A stretch of DNA of 64,000 nt, taken from positions 1 through 64,000 of the forward strand of contig NZ_CP020661.1 of assembly GCF_002381345.1 (NCBI RefSeq), given 5' to 3'. The notes beneath the pieces are model-generated. The model was not told the DNA's origin, made no database searches, and was given only the letters and a program-made list of their open reading frames with translations. This stretch comes from Candidatus Enterovibrio altilux. GTDB lineage: Bacteria > Pseudomonadota > Gammaproteobacteria > Enterobacterales > Vibrionaceae. The position numbers and the translations under genes were made by a program. Below, one piece after another: positions 1 to 10,789 of this stretch; within the stretch, counting starts at the first letter, position 1; each line of letters begins with the position of its first letter.

Positions 1-489
1 GACAACAACACATCTCATACAGCTCATGACGAGAACTTAAACCTGATTCAAGCAAACACAAGGACTCTGGTTGGCTGGCGAGAATGGGTCGGCCTACCAG
101 AACTAAATATCCAAGCAATCAAAGCTAAAGTGGATACAGGGGCAAGAACGTCTTGTTTGCATACCTTCGGCATCAAAGAATACAAAAAAGATGGCAAAAA
201 ATGGGTGAAATTTGGGGTTCATCCTAAGCAAGGCGACATCACGATAGAACATGAATGTCACGCTAAAGTGTTTGATATGCGTACTGTGCGCGATTCAGGT
301 GGGCATGAAACTTACCGTTACGTCATCGAAACACGATTGAAGATTGGTTACCTATGCTATCCCATTAAAATGACACTGACTACGCGCGACAACATGAAAT
401 TTCATATGTTATTGGGTCGTACAGCAATGGAAGGACAGCTACTAGTTGAACCGGAAGCGTCTTTTATCCTTCAGGCGCCACAAGGTTAA
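1..489 (+). CDS. ATP-dependent zinc protease family protein (5' end outside window)
   Basis: The frame is open from base 1, so the gene starts upstream of the window; the GTG at 130 is an internal valine. The visible part contains [10 protein letters not shown] followed by [12 protein letters not shown], the retropepsin-like signature of the PF05618 'ATP-dependent zinc protease' family, and the conserved LLGRTAM near the C-terminus. Its stop lies 4 bases before the rimK start, and an aspartoacylase-like gene follows. This three-gene set is common in gammaproteobacteria, where the protease-like protein is thought to work with RimK in modification of ribosomal protein S6. The role is family knowledge; only the fold motif and context are seen here. 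Confidence 0.85.
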   Translation, partial: DNNTSHTAHDENLNLIQANTRTLVGWREWVGLPELNIQAIKAKVDTGARTSCLHTFGIKEYKKDGKKWVKFGVHPKQGDITIEHECHAKVFDMRTVRDSGGHETYRYVIETRLKIGYLCYPIKMTLTTRDNMKFHMLLGRTAMEGQLLVEPEASFILQAPQG

Positions 490-493
490 TTTT

Positions 494-1408
494 ATGAAAA
501 TTGGAATTCTTTCACGTAATGCAAATCTATACTCCATCCGACGCCTGATCGAGGCATGTGAGCAACGTGATCACGAATACAAAATTATCGATACACTACG
601 CTGTTATATGAACATTAACTCAACACAACCTTCTATCCATTTGAAAGGTGAAGCTTTGGTAGATTTTGATGCAGTTATTCCGCGTATTGGCGCCTCAGTA
701 ACATTTTATGGATGTTCTGTTTTACGTCAATTCGAAATGATGAGAGTATATACAGTGAATGACTCCGTTGCAATTGCACGTTCCCGCGATAAATTGCGTG
801 CATTGCAGCTATTGTCACGTAAAAATATTGGAATGCCAGTCACAGGTTTTGCAAGCAAACCAGGTGATATTAAAGACCTACTCAGTATGGTTGGTGGCAC
901 ACCAGTAGTCATTAAACTGTTAGAAGGTACTCAAGGTATTGGTGTGGTTCTTGCTGAAACACGCAAAGCAGCAGAAAGCGTAATTGAGGCTTTTATGGGC
1001 TTAAAAGCAAATATTATGGTACAGGAATACATCAAAGAAGCTGGTGGTGCAGATATTCGCTGTTTCGTTATTGGTGACAAAGTGATTGCCGCCATGAAAC
1101 GCCAAGCGTTGCCAAGTGAGTTCCGTTCAAACTTACACCGTGGCGGTAGTGCATCGCTGGTTCGTATTACACCAGAAGAACGTAAAACAGCAATTGCTGC
1201 GGCTAAAGCTATGGGACTTCACATAGCAGGCGTTGATTTACTGCGCTCTGAGCGCGGACCATTAGTGATGGAAGTTAACTCATCACCTGGTCTTGAAGGG
1301 ATTGAGACTGCAACGGGTAAAGACGTTGCTAACCTCATCATTGATCATATAGAAAAAATAGTCTCATCTTCGAGGATAAGGACACGTGTCAAGAACGGCC
1401 AAAATTAA
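494..1408 (+). CDS. rimK: Ribosomal protein S6 glutamate ligase RimK (ATP-grasp)
   Basis: The protein has 304 residues from the ATG at 494, matching the roughly 300-residue RimK family. I chose this ATG rather than the upstream in-frame start at 446 because [14 protein letters not shown] is the usual RimK N-terminus and the longer start would overlap the previous gene. ATP-grasp features are visible: [12 protein letters not shown], the ATP-binding strand [29 protein letters not shown], and the metal-binding [14 protein letters not shown]. The enzyme adds glutamates to the C-terminus of ribosomal protein S6 in the cytoplasm. Spacing and overlap with its neighbours indicate an operon. No damage is visible. 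Confidence 0.93.
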   Translation: MKIGILSRNANLYSIRRLIEACEQRDHEYKIIDTLRCYMNINSTQPSIHLKGEALVDFDAVIPRIGASVTFYGCSVLRQFEMMRVYTVNDSVAIARSRDKLRALQLLSRKNIGMPVTGFASKPGDIKDLLSMVGGTPVVIKLLEGTQGIGVVLAETRKAAESVIEAFMGLKANIMVQEYIKEAGGADIRCFVIGDKVIAAMKRQALPSEFRSNLHRGGSASLVRITPEERKTAIAAAKAMGLHIAGVDLLRSERGPLVMEVNSSPGLEGIETATGKDVANLIIDHIEKIVSSSRIRTRVKNGQN

Positions 1409-2450
1409 TAGCTTTGAAATCGGCGGAATAACGATCCAGCCAGGGCAACGTGCTAGTGCTGAGTTTGAAGTAGCGAAGCTTTATACACACTCACAGCTGT
1501 CACTGACAGCTGAAATACTCCATGGCAAACAATCTGGTCCAGTGTTAATGATTAATGCTGCCATTCATGGTGATGAGCTAAATGGTGTAGAAATAGTGCG
1601 TCAGATACTTGAACGCATCAATCCTTCCACTCTGAAAGGGACCATTATCGCGATTCCCGTAGTTAACGTATTCGGCTTTATCCATAAGTCACGTTATCTA
1701 CCTGACCGCCGTGACCTGAATCGTTGTTTTCCAGGAACTGAATATGGATCAATTGCTGGTCGTATGGCGTATCAAATCTTCGAACAAATTGTTCGTCGTT
1801 GTACCCATATTATTGACCTACATACGGCAGCGATTTATCACACTAATTTACCCCAAATTCGTGCTAATCTGATAAATGAAGCAACTAATGATATGGCATT
1901 GGCGTTTGGTACGCCAGTCGTTATCGATGCGATTCTTCGTAATGGTTCATTACGTTCTGAAGCTGAAAATATCGGTATTTCAGTCATTACCTACGAAGCA
2001 GGTGAAGCATTACGTTTTGAACCGTATGCCATTACTGCCGGCATAAAAGGTATCAAACGTGTCATGCGACACCTTGGTATGATCCGCAAAAATAACCTTA
2101 AAACATCTACGATTAAGCCTGTGATTGCTCGTGCTACTCGTTGGATACGTGCAGAAACTGATGGTATTCTGCGTTCTCATGCATTTTTAGGGCAACGTGT
2201 AAGCAAAGACCAATCCCTAGCGTCTATCAGCAGCCCAGTAGGCAATGGCGGGCTCCAAATTTTTGCACCGCAAGGCGGCATTATCATTGGTCAACAAACC
2301 TTACCTCTGGTGAATGAAGGGGATGCAATTTTCCATATTGCCTACTTTGAAGAACCTGATTGTATGGTTGAGCAGCAAGTAGAGAACTACCTTGATGAAG
2401 TGGTTGATGATGCAAACAATGACATTAAATTTGGAATTAGTACTGTTTAG
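1386..2450 (+). CDS. Succinylglutamate desuccinylase/aspartoacylase family zinc carboxypeptidase
   Basis: The protein has 354 residues with a GTG start preceded by GAGGATAAGG. It overlaps the end of rimK by 23 bases, which suggests translational coupling. Zinc-site motifs of the M14/AstE-AspA family are visible: NAAIHGDEL (His and Glu ligands) and DLHTA (His ligand), with [11 protein letters not shown] between them. The family removes acyl groups from amino acids or peptides. Next to rimK it probably acts on glutamylated or related substrates, but that is inference. Length is normal and no frameshift is visible. Confidence 0.85.
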   Translation: MSRTAKINSFEIGGITIQPGQRASAEFEVAKLYTHSQLSLTAEILHGKQSGPVLMINAAIHGDELNGVEIVRQILERINPSTLKGTIIAIPVVNVFGFIHKSRYLPDRRDLNRCFPGTEYGSIAGRMAYQIFEQIVRRCTHIIDLHTAAIYHTNLPQIRANLINEATNDMALAFGTPVVIDAILRNGSLRSEAENIGISVITYEAGEALRFEPYAITAGIKGIKRVMRHLGMIRKNNLKTSTIKPVIARATRWIRAETDGILRSHAFLGQRVSKDQSLASISSPVGNGGLQIFAPQGGIIIGQQTLPLVNEGDAIFHIAYFEEPDCMVEQQVENYLDEVVDDANNDIKFGISTV

Positions 2451-2591
2451 CCAGCATATTATACTGCACTCAGTTGATTCTGATCTTAAGGTAACATCCG
2501 CATTCAATAAATGTACCAATAGCTTTGCTATGCATTTTCGTTGTTTTAGTATATCCGACTGTTTTCTATTGAGTTACTTCAAGCGAATATG

Positions 2592-2616
2592 AAGGAGGGT
2601 TACATTCTCCTTTTCA
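2592..2616 (+). terminator. Possible Rho-independent terminator of the rimK cluster
   Basis: A 6-bp stem (AAGGAG at 2592 with CTCCTT at 2607) and a 9-base loop end in TTTTC. It lies about 140 bases after the last gene. The stem is short, so this is only a plausible call. Confidence 0.35.
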
Positions 2617-3365
2617 ATGCGTTACATGTAAAGCTTGCTAACAATGATTCTCTTTAGTCGAAGTTTCTATGCATACCAGAGCCAGTGAAAGTTTGGCATG
2701 CTACCACACAAAAAACTATTCTTCATCCATTTTACAGATAAGCACTACTTCCTGCAAGTCAAGGGGGAGCCTAATGATAAAGCAAGGTTTAAATTTTTTG
2801 AAACACGCACAACCACATAGAAACTGATGTATAGCACTTGAGACCCTAATCTAGAATATCTAGTATTTCTTATAACAAGTGCAATAATATGCTTTTGTAC
2901 AGCCGGCTAAACAGACTTTGTCAGTATATTCATGCTGGTGGCAGATTTGATAACATGGAATACAAAGGTAACGTTGGTGTCCACCATAACCTATTCTATA
3001 CTTTTAAGCTGCACTTATTTGCTGAAAAATGACACTTAATATTAATAATATCCACAAGGATCACTCCACAAAAAGCAATACATAACCAAGTGAAAGTATT
3101 ACCTTTAAATCATATTCAACTGACTGGATACATGAACTAAAAAATTGATTAAAAGTTAAGCGTATTGATTCCAATTGGCTATTTTATTTAACAGTTTACC
3201 CATAAACTTAAACATTTAAGTCAACCTAACTGTTTAGAACGTGGATTGATAATTTAACTCCCAATTTATAAAAAAATTTTTACGTTCAGGATAAATACTC
3301 AGTTTCAAACATCCATTTTTAAGTTGATTGAGTATATAAATTTTATAAATAATGAAGCAAACTCC
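2617..3365. other. Gene-poor interval with one IS end relic
   Basis: No credible reading frame is seen. Bases about 3176-3272 match the left end of the window's IS903-like element in minus orientation (CCTAACTGTTTAGAACGT...). About 3065-3120 resembles the stretch that follows the IS1-like relics at 10.5 and 49.9 kb. The rest is AT-rich and unassigned. Confidence 0.5.
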
Positions 3366-3755
3366 CTATACGATGAATGTGCCTTCACCACTTTTATTAG
3401 CCTTTGGATCAGGTCCAAAGCGATTTGGACCTTGTGTGCCCTCAAATGCTTGCAAAATTAGTAAAGCAAACATGCCTAGAGGCACTAAACTAAGCAACGC
3501 CCACCAGCCAGAGTGATTAGCATCATGAAGTCGTCGTACAGTAACTGCCAAAGTAGGAACGAATACTGTAATAGCATAGATAATACCCAAGGTACCAATG
3601 CCAACTTCTGTCTTAAAGAGACCTAACATCGAATCAACTTGACCAAGTAAAAGAGAAAAAAACATATTGAACAAAATAAAAGTCCAATATTCTTTTCGTC
3701 GAGCGCGACCTTTAAGCACTGCGTACTTTTTTAGCACGCCAAAATACCAATTCAT
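3366..3755 (-). CDS. DUF805 family small inner-membrane protein
   Basis: The protein has 129 residues. It begins MNWYFGVLKKYAVLKGRARRKEYW, a typical DUF805 opening containing the G-R-A-R-R-x-E-Y-W block. It has four hydrophobic segments (about residues 27-45, 50-70, 72-88 and 92-108) and the conserved RRLHD. The acidic/glycine C-terminus (PNRFGPDP) is also typical. E. coli YhaH/YhaI belong to this family, whose function is unknown. The gene stands alone between IS relics and appears intact. Confidence 0.85.
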   Translation of the reverse strand: MNWYFGVLKKYAVLKGRARRKEYWTFILFNMFFSLLLGQVDSMLGLFKTEVGIGTLGIIYAITVFVPTLAVTVRRLHDANHSGWWALLSLVPLGMFALLILQAFEGTQGPNRFGPDPKANKSGEGTFIV

Positions 3756-3782
3756 TTTACTCTCCTAAGTATATCTAAAATA

Positions 3783-4743
3783 GCCTTTGTTTCCTAATTT
3801 GAATTCAGATAGCAAATCCTAACATGATTCACTATTAGACAATCGCTTTCGTTTTAGGCATACTTAGCCCAGTCAGCTTTTTTCACGCTTTTATCATAGT
3901 GCTGGTTTTCGCTAATTTGAGCATTGTGCTTCTTTAGGCTCAATGTTCCTTTCAAGAAATTGTTTTATTCAAAACATTATCGTTTTTGATAGGAAACATT
4001 GATGGTTACCATACTTCGTTTTACAAATGCTGATTTGCTCTGTATAACTTCTGGTAACTGACAGCTAAATTACGTAAACAATTTCATTCAAAAAATACGC
4101 CTTTTATTTGTGGGATGAGAGGCACCGCTCGTTTAATACGAACGGTTACATAGCATTGTCTGGTGCCTTAAGTATGATCGGCTGATATTCCATTACTTTT
4201 TCGGTTGGTCTGTCTAAACCAGTTAGGTAGCACTTCATCATCACTCACATTTGATGCACGTAACTTAACAACAATAATTTCATACTTATTTATATTTACC
4301 GCTAAATGTAATTTACGCCAGACTCGCTGTTTCCCCCATCAGTGACACACTACTTTACTCTCCGTCTTTTTTCACCGTAGACTGTGAGCTTCGTAGCATT
4401 AATGTATAAGTACTGGATGGGTTCCTTTAGTCTTCGTTTTGTACGTGACATTAACCGTTTGAGCTCGCTTGCTAATGCATGAATAGTGAGAGTATGACAA
4501 CAGCAGGCGAACAAGTTTGAAACAAAATTAATGAATCTTTCAGACCTCTCAATGGCTAAGTTGCTAAATAAGCGAGGTCACTCATGATTACCCTGCTTAG
4601 TTTGATTCCATAACTGAATAACTTTTTCATCAATCCAGAATATTAGTGAGCCACAATTGATTAAAGCTTGATTATACTGTTTTCAGTTAGTTGTTTTGTA
4701 GCGAAGATTGATAATTTAGTTCGCTGATTTATGAAACAAAGCT
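3783..4743 (-). mobile_element. Degenerate IS903-like (IS5 family) element, near full length
   Basis: Bounded by the right inverted repeat (gcctttgtttcctaattt at 3783) and the left repeat (ending atgaaacaaagct at 4743). All segments of the roughly 1.03-kb element are recognisable in reverse order, but the transposase frame is broken many times. Confidence 0.9.
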
Positions 4744-5296
4744 CCCTTCGTATACACGCAAGCATTGAAGGTGTTTAACTTTGTGATAATTCAGGATCAT
4801 GCATGTAAACTGTGTAAGTTTACCTAAGCGATAGTCAAAAATAAAAACTAAACTCTAGTACGATAATACTCGTGATAGTTAAGTGTGTAACTACATAAAA
4901 ACGGCACTTTTTACATTCGAAGGTTGGAATACTGCCGTGCTTACTCAAGCCCAACTTATCCATGAAACAACGGTTCTACTGGTTATGTCTTCAATAAGTT
5001 CAATCAATTTAAGACATGATCACATTGTCCGTCTTGTCAACAAACAAAAGAATTCCCCATTAATTCATCAAACCTATATTGTTTTCAATGGAACGGAATA
5101 TTATCAAAGTGACCTCATACAAAATACAGCATTAATTTTTTACAGTGATGCTTGCAAAGATTACAAGCTCTTTTACATCTAGAATAAATGATATATTCCA
5201 GATACTAAAACTTATACCTTTACGTTGATTGAGGCTATTTATTTAATGAAACATAACCATTGAACGTTTTTTGAATAATTTTTTAAAAACTAGCAA
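4744..5296. other. Interval with one unsupported 99-codon ORF
   Basis: An open frame at 4883-5182 (plus strand, GTG start) encodes 99 residues with no motif I recognise and no convincing ribosome-binding site. It could be a gene fragment or chance. Nothing else is visible. Confidence 0.25.
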
Positions 5297-6613
5297 CTAA
5301 GAATTTTTTAAATTTACTCTCTTCTTTTTAATGGCAAACACGTCATCACCTACAGGCACACCTTTGTAGAAGCTCTTGTAACGCTGCTTAAGCACTATTT
5401 TTTTAGCAAAAATTGGGGAAATTTTTTTGACTTGTTTAAATTTTTTCTGCTTTCTAGGTGCTAGGCCTTTAAACTGACCGACCAAGCCTTCAAAGGTCAT
5501 AAAATTTATTTTTTTATCAAAAAATGCTTCAATATTTTTGAAACTCAACCAATCTTTTGGTCCAATCAAAGAAATTGCTGTCCCTTTGTTACCTGCTCGA
5601 CCTGTGCGACCGATGCGATGAACGTACTCTTCAACATATTTAGGCATATCAAAATTAATAACAAGCGATACATTCGACATATCCAGACCACGAGAAGCCA
5701 GATCGGTCGTGACCAGCATTGTATGCAAGCCACACTTAAACTCATTCATGATACGGTTGCGCGCTAACTGGTTCATGTCACCGCTAAGGGCAATCGCTTT
5801 AATACCGCGCTCAAAAAGCAGAGTTGCAATACGATCTGCATCGGCACGCGTCGCAGTGAACACCATTATCTGAGCGTAGGTTTCGTTTTCTAATACTCGA
5901 TCCAGCAATGCTTGTTTGTGATCAAGGTGATCACACAGATATAAGTTCTGCTCGATGTTTTTGTGCTCTTCATTCACATAGCCAATAGCCAATCGACGTG
6001 GTTCACTTAGCATGTCAGCGGCAATTTCATTCATTTTTTTGTGATCAAGTGTCGCAGAGAACATCAGTGTTTGACGACGACGATGTCCGGCTGCTTCATT
6101 GATTGCTTTAAGTTGTGATGCAAAACCTAAATCAAGCATCCGATCAGCTTCATCAAGGATGAGAAGCTCATGGCGTTCAAGGCTCAAATGGCGGTGTTCT
6201 AGATGGTCAACAAGACGACCAGGCGTTGCAACGATGAATACCGGACATTTGCGAAATTCTTTAGCTTGGTCGTTGAAGTTTTCCCCTCCAAGGATTAGCA
6301 CAGCTTTATATTGTGTACTTGCGGTCAATTTACGGAGCTCACCATAAATCTGTCTTGCTAGCTCGCGTGTTGGAGCAAGAATGACAACGCGTGGATCCTT
6401 GCGGCTAAAAGATTTAGTACGCATAACACGCTGCATTGCCGGAAGCAAAAATGCAAGGGTTTTACCTGAGCCCGTTTTAGATGATGCTAATAAGTCTTTC
6501 CCTGCATTCGCAAAAGGAATAGCAGTAGCTTGAATTTCAGTTGGCGTATCAAGTCCCCAGCCCTCAATAGTTTTTATTAGGCGATTATCTAAACCCAGAT
6601 CTTTAAATTGCAA
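5297..6613 (-). CDS. DEAD-box ATP-dependent RNA helicase
   Basis: The protein has 438 residues with the complete DEAD-box motif series: Q motif (GLDTPTEIQ, about 20-28), Walker A SSKTGSGKT (about 43-51), PTRELA, TPGR, DEAD, SAT, SRGLD and HRIGRTGRAG. A lysine-rich C-terminal tail of about 70 residues probably binds RNA. Family members remodel structured RNA in ribosome assembly or mRNA decay at low temperature. Vibrios carry several paralogues, so I assign no symbol. The gene is monocistronic and intact. Confidence 0.92.
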   Translation of the reverse strand: MQFKDLGLDNRLIKTIEGWGLDTPTEIQATAIPFANAGKDLLASSKTGSGKTLAFLLPAMQRVMRTKSFSRKDPRVVILAPTRELARQIYGELRKLTASTQYKAVLILGGENFNDQAKEFRKCPVFIVATPGRLVDHLEHRHLSLERHELLILDEADRMLDLGFASQLKAINEAAGHRRRQTLMFSATLDHKKMNEIAADMLSEPRRLAIGYVNEEHKNIEQNLYLCDHLDHKQALLDRVLENETYAQIMVFTATRADADRIATLLFERGIKAIALSGDMNQLARNRIMNEFKCGLHTMLVTTDLASRGLDMSNVSLVINFDMPKYVEEYVHRIGRTGRAGNKGTAISLIGPKDWLSFKNIEAFFDKKINFMTFEGLVGQFKGLAPRKQKKFKQVKKISPIFAKKIVLKQRYKSFYKGVPVGDDVFAIKKKRVNLKNS

Positions 6614-6719
6614 AATGATACTCTCATGTCTTCTTTTTACACGAAAATTTTTTAAGTTAACTATACTCGTAAACTCAACTCTATTCCCATAGAGATAGAT
6701 GTAAATACTACCAAAACTT

Positions 6720-6965
6720 GACTTTATTTCCTAAAACCGGTTACCATAAACGTTCTCTAATTAGAGACAGCAATGGTTAGAGCCAAAAAACTACTAGTAA
6801 TGGCATTGAGCCTAAGGAATCACACAACTCAGGTTAGTGAAACCGACGCCATGATAGAAGAGTTAAATAAGCAGACAAGATTAAGTATGCCTAACACGAA
6901 AGCGATTGTCTAATAGTGAATCATGTGGAGATTTGCTATCTGAACTCAAATTAAAAAAATAAAGC
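6720..6965 (+). mobile_element. Internally deleted IS903-like element (MITE-like, about 246 bp)
   Basis: The left end repeat (gactttatttcctaaa at 6720) joins directly to the last 230 bases of the element (ggttaccataaacg ... ctcaaattaaaaaaataaagct). Both ends are therefore kept while the transposase middle is lost. Confidence 0.8.
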
Positions 6966-7270
6966 TCTTATTTGGCGCTTTTATCATAACGTAGATTCAG
7001 TCAAGTTGAGCATCGCAATCATTTCAATCAAAGAGGCAAAGCTTAAAAATGACTAAGCTTAGTAAGTACACATTTCTGCCACTCTAAAGTGCGTTAAGCG
7101 AAAGTCATTAAAAAAATATTCAAATAAAACTAGGATAAAAATTAAAAATTTACATTGATGCCACCAAAATAAGGGCTTGATTCCGTTTGGTGTTGAACCA
7201 ACAAAAAACTCATTACAATGACACGTTGCATTCACCACTATGAATTAATTTTATTGATCATGCAAAAAAA
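6966..7270. other. Intergenic, no recognised feature
   Basis: No gene is seen. The 5' part (6970-7060) contains short IS-like words (gcttttatcataacgtag) out of context, suggesting more eroded IS sequence. Confidence 0.4.
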
Positions 7271-8113
7271 TTAATCAGTAAAAAAAGAAAATGTTGCCAT
7301 GTTTATTGCGTGATCAGATGCATTCGTTTTTTGGCTACTAGCGGAATCCAATGTCAAACCACGATAGTAAATATGATCTAGCGGTAACTTAAAAATCGTT
7401 AAACGCTCATCTGGGTCTATGCTTGCCTCAATTAAACCCGCACGAATTAACTCAGCTTTCATCGCCCCTAAACGCTGCAGACTCCAAGTGTTAAAGTCAC
7501 CCGCAATGATCAGCGGCCCCTCAAGAGATGCAATAGCCTCAAAAAGTGCATATAATTGCTGCTTATATTCATCGATACCAAAGGTGAAATTAATGCTATG
7601 AATATTAATCACAGACAATGTTTGACCATTGGAGAGTGGGAACTCGCTGTGCAATGCACTTTTAGGTAAACGTAAATAAGGTTCTATCTTAGTGTAGGCA
7701 CACACTTGCTCAGGAATGAAATTTGATAATGTCATAACGCCTGCAATTTCACCGTGAATAGCAAACGCAAAAACTTGATTACTATGCCAACGACGTGCAG
7801 AAATGTATTTTTGTAGTGCCACCGTGGATTGCGCTTCTTGGAGCAAAATCAACGATGACTTTTTAGAAAGAAATAATAGTTCGTCTTCCCATCCTGCTAA
7901 TTTTTGTTTATAGATGTTCCAGACAGCAATGCTGAGCGGCTTAGCAATATTAATTACCGACGTCGGCGTATAGCTCACACAATTAGCATTCTTATTGTGG
8001 TTAGCAAGACTTGGTGCTTCTGGTATCTCAAACACTCGCTCAAAAGCTAAAAACATTAAAAAAAACAATAATGTTACACTGGAAACTAACCAACCCTTCT
8101 TAATCCGAATCAT
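7271..8113 (-). CDS. Endonuclease/exonuclease/phosphatase (EEP) family protein, YafD-like
   Basis: The protein has 280 residues. Residues about 8-26 form an N-terminal membrane anchor (WLVSSVTLLFFLMFLAF). The EEP fold follows with its metal and catalytic motifs in order: AVWNIYK, LLQEAQ, VINIHSINF, IIAGDFNTW, LDHIYYRG and the C-terminal ASDHA. The substrate could be nucleic acid, phospholipid or phosphoester and cannot be read from the sequence. An anchor followed by a periplasm-facing domain is usual for YafD-type members. The frame is intact. Confidence 0.85.
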   Translation of the reverse strand: MIRIKKGWLVSSVTLLFFLMFLAFERVFEIPEAPSLANHNKNANCVSYTPTSVINIAKPLSIAVWNIYKQKLAGWEDELLFLSKKSSLILLQEAQSTVALQKYISARRWHSNQVFAFAIHGEIAGVMTLSNFIPEQVCAYTKIEPYLRLPKSALHSEFPLSNGQTLSVINIHSINFTFGIDEYKQQLYALFEAIASLEGPLIIAGDFNTWSLQRLGAMKAELIRAGLIEASIDPDERLTIFKLPLDHIYYRGLTLDSASSQKTNASDHAINMATFSFFTD

Positions 8114-8893
8114 CCGTAGTATTCGCCATTGTCACCATGCTGTAAATGTATATATGACATGGTATCCTACTATTATATTCAATCAACTTGAAGATTCCAG
8201 CTTGAGTACCTGAAACTTATTATTTATTTGAAAGAGCATAGGACCTGTAATCTTTGAAAAAATCACAGTAAAAAATAAATTCATTGCCACTTTGACATAA
8301 AATTTACTTTTGAAGTAAGTGCTATTTTTTACAATTCATCCATGACCTCCCATAGCCACTCTATTAAATTGGGACTTGAGCTATAAAGAAAAAAGTAGTA
8401 AAGCTCCATATTAAAAATAAATGCAGCATTTTTAACGAAATTATTTCAATAGATATCTCGTTCCATTAAGAATAATATAGCATCTATGAACTAATAGTAA
8501 TCTTCTCAGATTACTAAAAAATAGACAATATTTTTATTATTTATTGTATTATACGTGTTGAGTATAATACTCACAATATCACGAAAATTTAGAGTACCAA
8601 TAAAATTAAGATAGTTGCAATTAATTGCCGTTTAGAAGGATTTGTTGCTCATAGAACATAAAGATTCTCATCCCCACGGTAAAATCATTATAAATACACA
8701 TTTTCAATAGACAAACGGCTTGTTTAATTGAATTCGAAAGGATATTTTGCTTCTCACTTCATTGAGTAGAATCATGCAATAAGGTACCAATCACATGGAT
8801 ATCTAAACTCAGTTAATAGCGGAATTTACAATATCACTTAATGAAGTATCAAGTCTCATTAGAGCAGATCATAACGAAAAGAGGGAAAGAAAG
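8114..8893. other. 780-bp non-coding interval with a 9-bp palindrome
   Basis: No credible ORF is seen. A perfect inverted repeat, GTATTATAC (8546-8554) and GTATAATAC (8562-8570) separated by 7 bases, is the only structured element I found. It could be an operator; its partner is unknown. Confidence 0.4.
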
Positions 8894-9350
8894 ATGGGTA
8901 TCACTGCATCTAAAATTGAAATAAAACCATACTCTTTACTCTACGCCTCTAAAATATACGATTTATTCCACTCATCCATTCATGCTATTGATACCGATAT
9001 GTATAGCAAAGCACAGCAAGAAGCATGGTGCTCAACCCCACCAGATTATCTAAAGTGGTCCGAACGTTTAGATAACAGTCAGCCTTGCAGGGTTTGTTGA
9101 ACTTGGAGATGATGATTACATAGACTGTCTGTACGTACATCCAAACTTTCAGAAGAGTGGTATAGCTAGAAAACTCTATGACCATGTAATTGAACTAGCT
9201 CACCAAAAAAAACTGTTACAATTAAGTATAGATGCATCAAAAGTGGCCATGCCAATTTGTAAAGTATGGGGCTTTAAAATAAAGCTGGTCAACAAAATAA
9301 CCAGAAAAGGTCAGGTGCTGACAAATTACCATATGTATAAAACGCTTTGA
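8894..9350 (+). pseudogene. GNAT-family N-acetyltransferase, broken by a small deletion
   Basis: The first frame (8894-9100) encodes a GNAT N-terminus starting MGITASKIEIKPY. The second frame (from about 9083 to the stop at 9348) continues with AGFVEL, CLYVHPNFQKSGIARKLYDHV (the acetyl-CoA binding R/Q-x-x-G-x-G/A region) and KVWGF. Comparison with the family suggests that about 10 residues joining the two parts are missing, so a deletion of about 26 bp caused the frameshift near 9085. It is unlikely to be functional. Confidence 0.8.
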
Positions 9351-9435
9351 TCTTTATTAAATATATACCCCAAAAGGTTGTGATCTTGCAAATGTAGTAT
9401 ACTGCAGGTCTGATTAATCAGCGCATCAATACGGC

Positions 9436-9549
9436 TTTTAGTTGGTTGTTTTGTAGCGCAGCTTATCCATAAATCTGAACATTTAAGTGTACTCAGCTGT
9501 TTAGAACGTATATTAATAACTTAGTTCCCTGTTTTAGGAAACAAAGCCC
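9436..9549 (-). mobile_element. IS903-like left-end fragment
   Basis: Matches the element's left about 110 bases in reverse, ending ctgttttaggaaacaaagcc at 9549. Confidence 0.8.
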
Positions 9550-9607
9550 GTGGTATGATTAGTAGTCTCAGAAAACAAATCGTACTTTGCTGTTAGCATA
9601 AGTATAA

Positions 9608-10183
9608 TTAAACGCAGTTAAAAACATTCATATTAATAGCCGCTGTACTTGCAAGTTTTGGCGCCAGATGTTCTATTGAACAATCCAGTCCTACATTAAA
9701 TGTAACGCGTGGTCTATTAAAAAGTGACAACTGATCAATCAATTTATTTGGCGAAGGTGAAAAATGCGTTCGGGTCGTTTCTTTTGGTTACACTCATTGT
9801 CCTGATGCATGCTTGACATCACTCGCTATTTTAGCGGTAGCCTTAAAGTCTTTACCTCAAAAAACTTTTAAAAATATTAGATCTGTCTTTGTGACGGTAG
9901 ACCCACAACGTGATGATGCCGCAATCACGCAAAAATAAGCAGGATATTTCCATTTGCTCATTGCAGGTGGCAGCGGGAGCCAAGCCAGTATTTATGCGCT
10001 GGCGAAAACATACAGTGTGCTATATAAAGTTACGGACTTAAAGATTCAGTCATGGCATATGCTATTGATCACAGTTCTTATTGTTATTTTTTGTCGGCCA
10101 ACGGTAAGGTACTAGAAAAAGTACCTCGCACTTTGAATCTAAGTATGATATTTGATGTAATCATATGTTCAACTGCACAGTAA
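9608..10183 (+). pseudogene. SCO1/SenC/PrrC-type copper chaperone, pseudogene
   Basis: Translation in pieces gives a lipoprotein-like N-terminus (LASFGARC), then VRVVSFGYTHCPDACLTSL with the CxxxC copper site, FVTVDPQRD, and late in the protein AIDHSSYCYFLSANGKVLEKVP with the conserved His. No start codon is left, and there are at least two stops (TGA near 9732, TAA near 9937) and a frameshift. SCO proteins deliver copper to cytochrome c oxidase in the periplasm. The gene is clearly dead. Confidence 0.85.
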
Positions 10184-10447
10184 GTTATACGGTTCAAGTT
10201 AGTCTTGGAAAACGAAGTATGGTTACCATAGATATTCCCTATCAGAGAAAGCAATGTTTCAAGTCAAAAAAGTATTGGGAGGAACATTGAACCTTAGAGA
10301 TTACAATGCTCAAATTAGCGAAGCTTACGTCATTATAAGAGTGATAAATAAGCTGATAGAACTAGGTATGCCTAAAATAAAAGTGATCGTCTAATAGTCA
10401 ATCATGTTGTGATGGACTATCTGAGCTCAAATTAGGAAACAAAGCCA
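10184..10447 (+). mobile_element. IS903-like right-end fragment
   Basis: Carries the final about 260 bases of the element, ending aaattaggaaacaaagcc at 10447. Confidence 0.85.
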
Positions 10448-10454
10448 TTAAGAA

Positions 10455-10610
10455 TGGATAATTTGACTTTTTATACTGGTTTGAAACGACTCAACACAAA
10501 AACGGTTGGATATTTAAAACCAACGAAGATGCATGACAAAGTAATTGGGACACTCATTGAACATAAGTATTCCCTTTAAATTACAATTCAGTAATTGAAT
10601 ACATAGCCTC
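10455..10610 (+). mobile_element. IS1-family 3' relic
   Basis: The translation LKRLNTKTVGYLKP followed by MHDKVIGTLIEHKYSL-stop resembles the C-terminal end of IS1 transposase (InsB). The same stretch occurs at 49.9 kb, and its tail at 42.94 kb. Confidence 0.6.
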
Positions 10611-10789
10611 TTATTTAGCATTTTGAATTTCAGACGGCTACAACGGTAATGTCTAATTATATTAGATCTACTTTGAAAGGACTGACTGATTTTTAGCTTT
10701 CCATATTGGATAAATTGTTAGTCTGTACACCTTGGATTTAAAAGCTTGAATACGTATAGTACTATCGTTCATATTCTGAGACTACGCTA

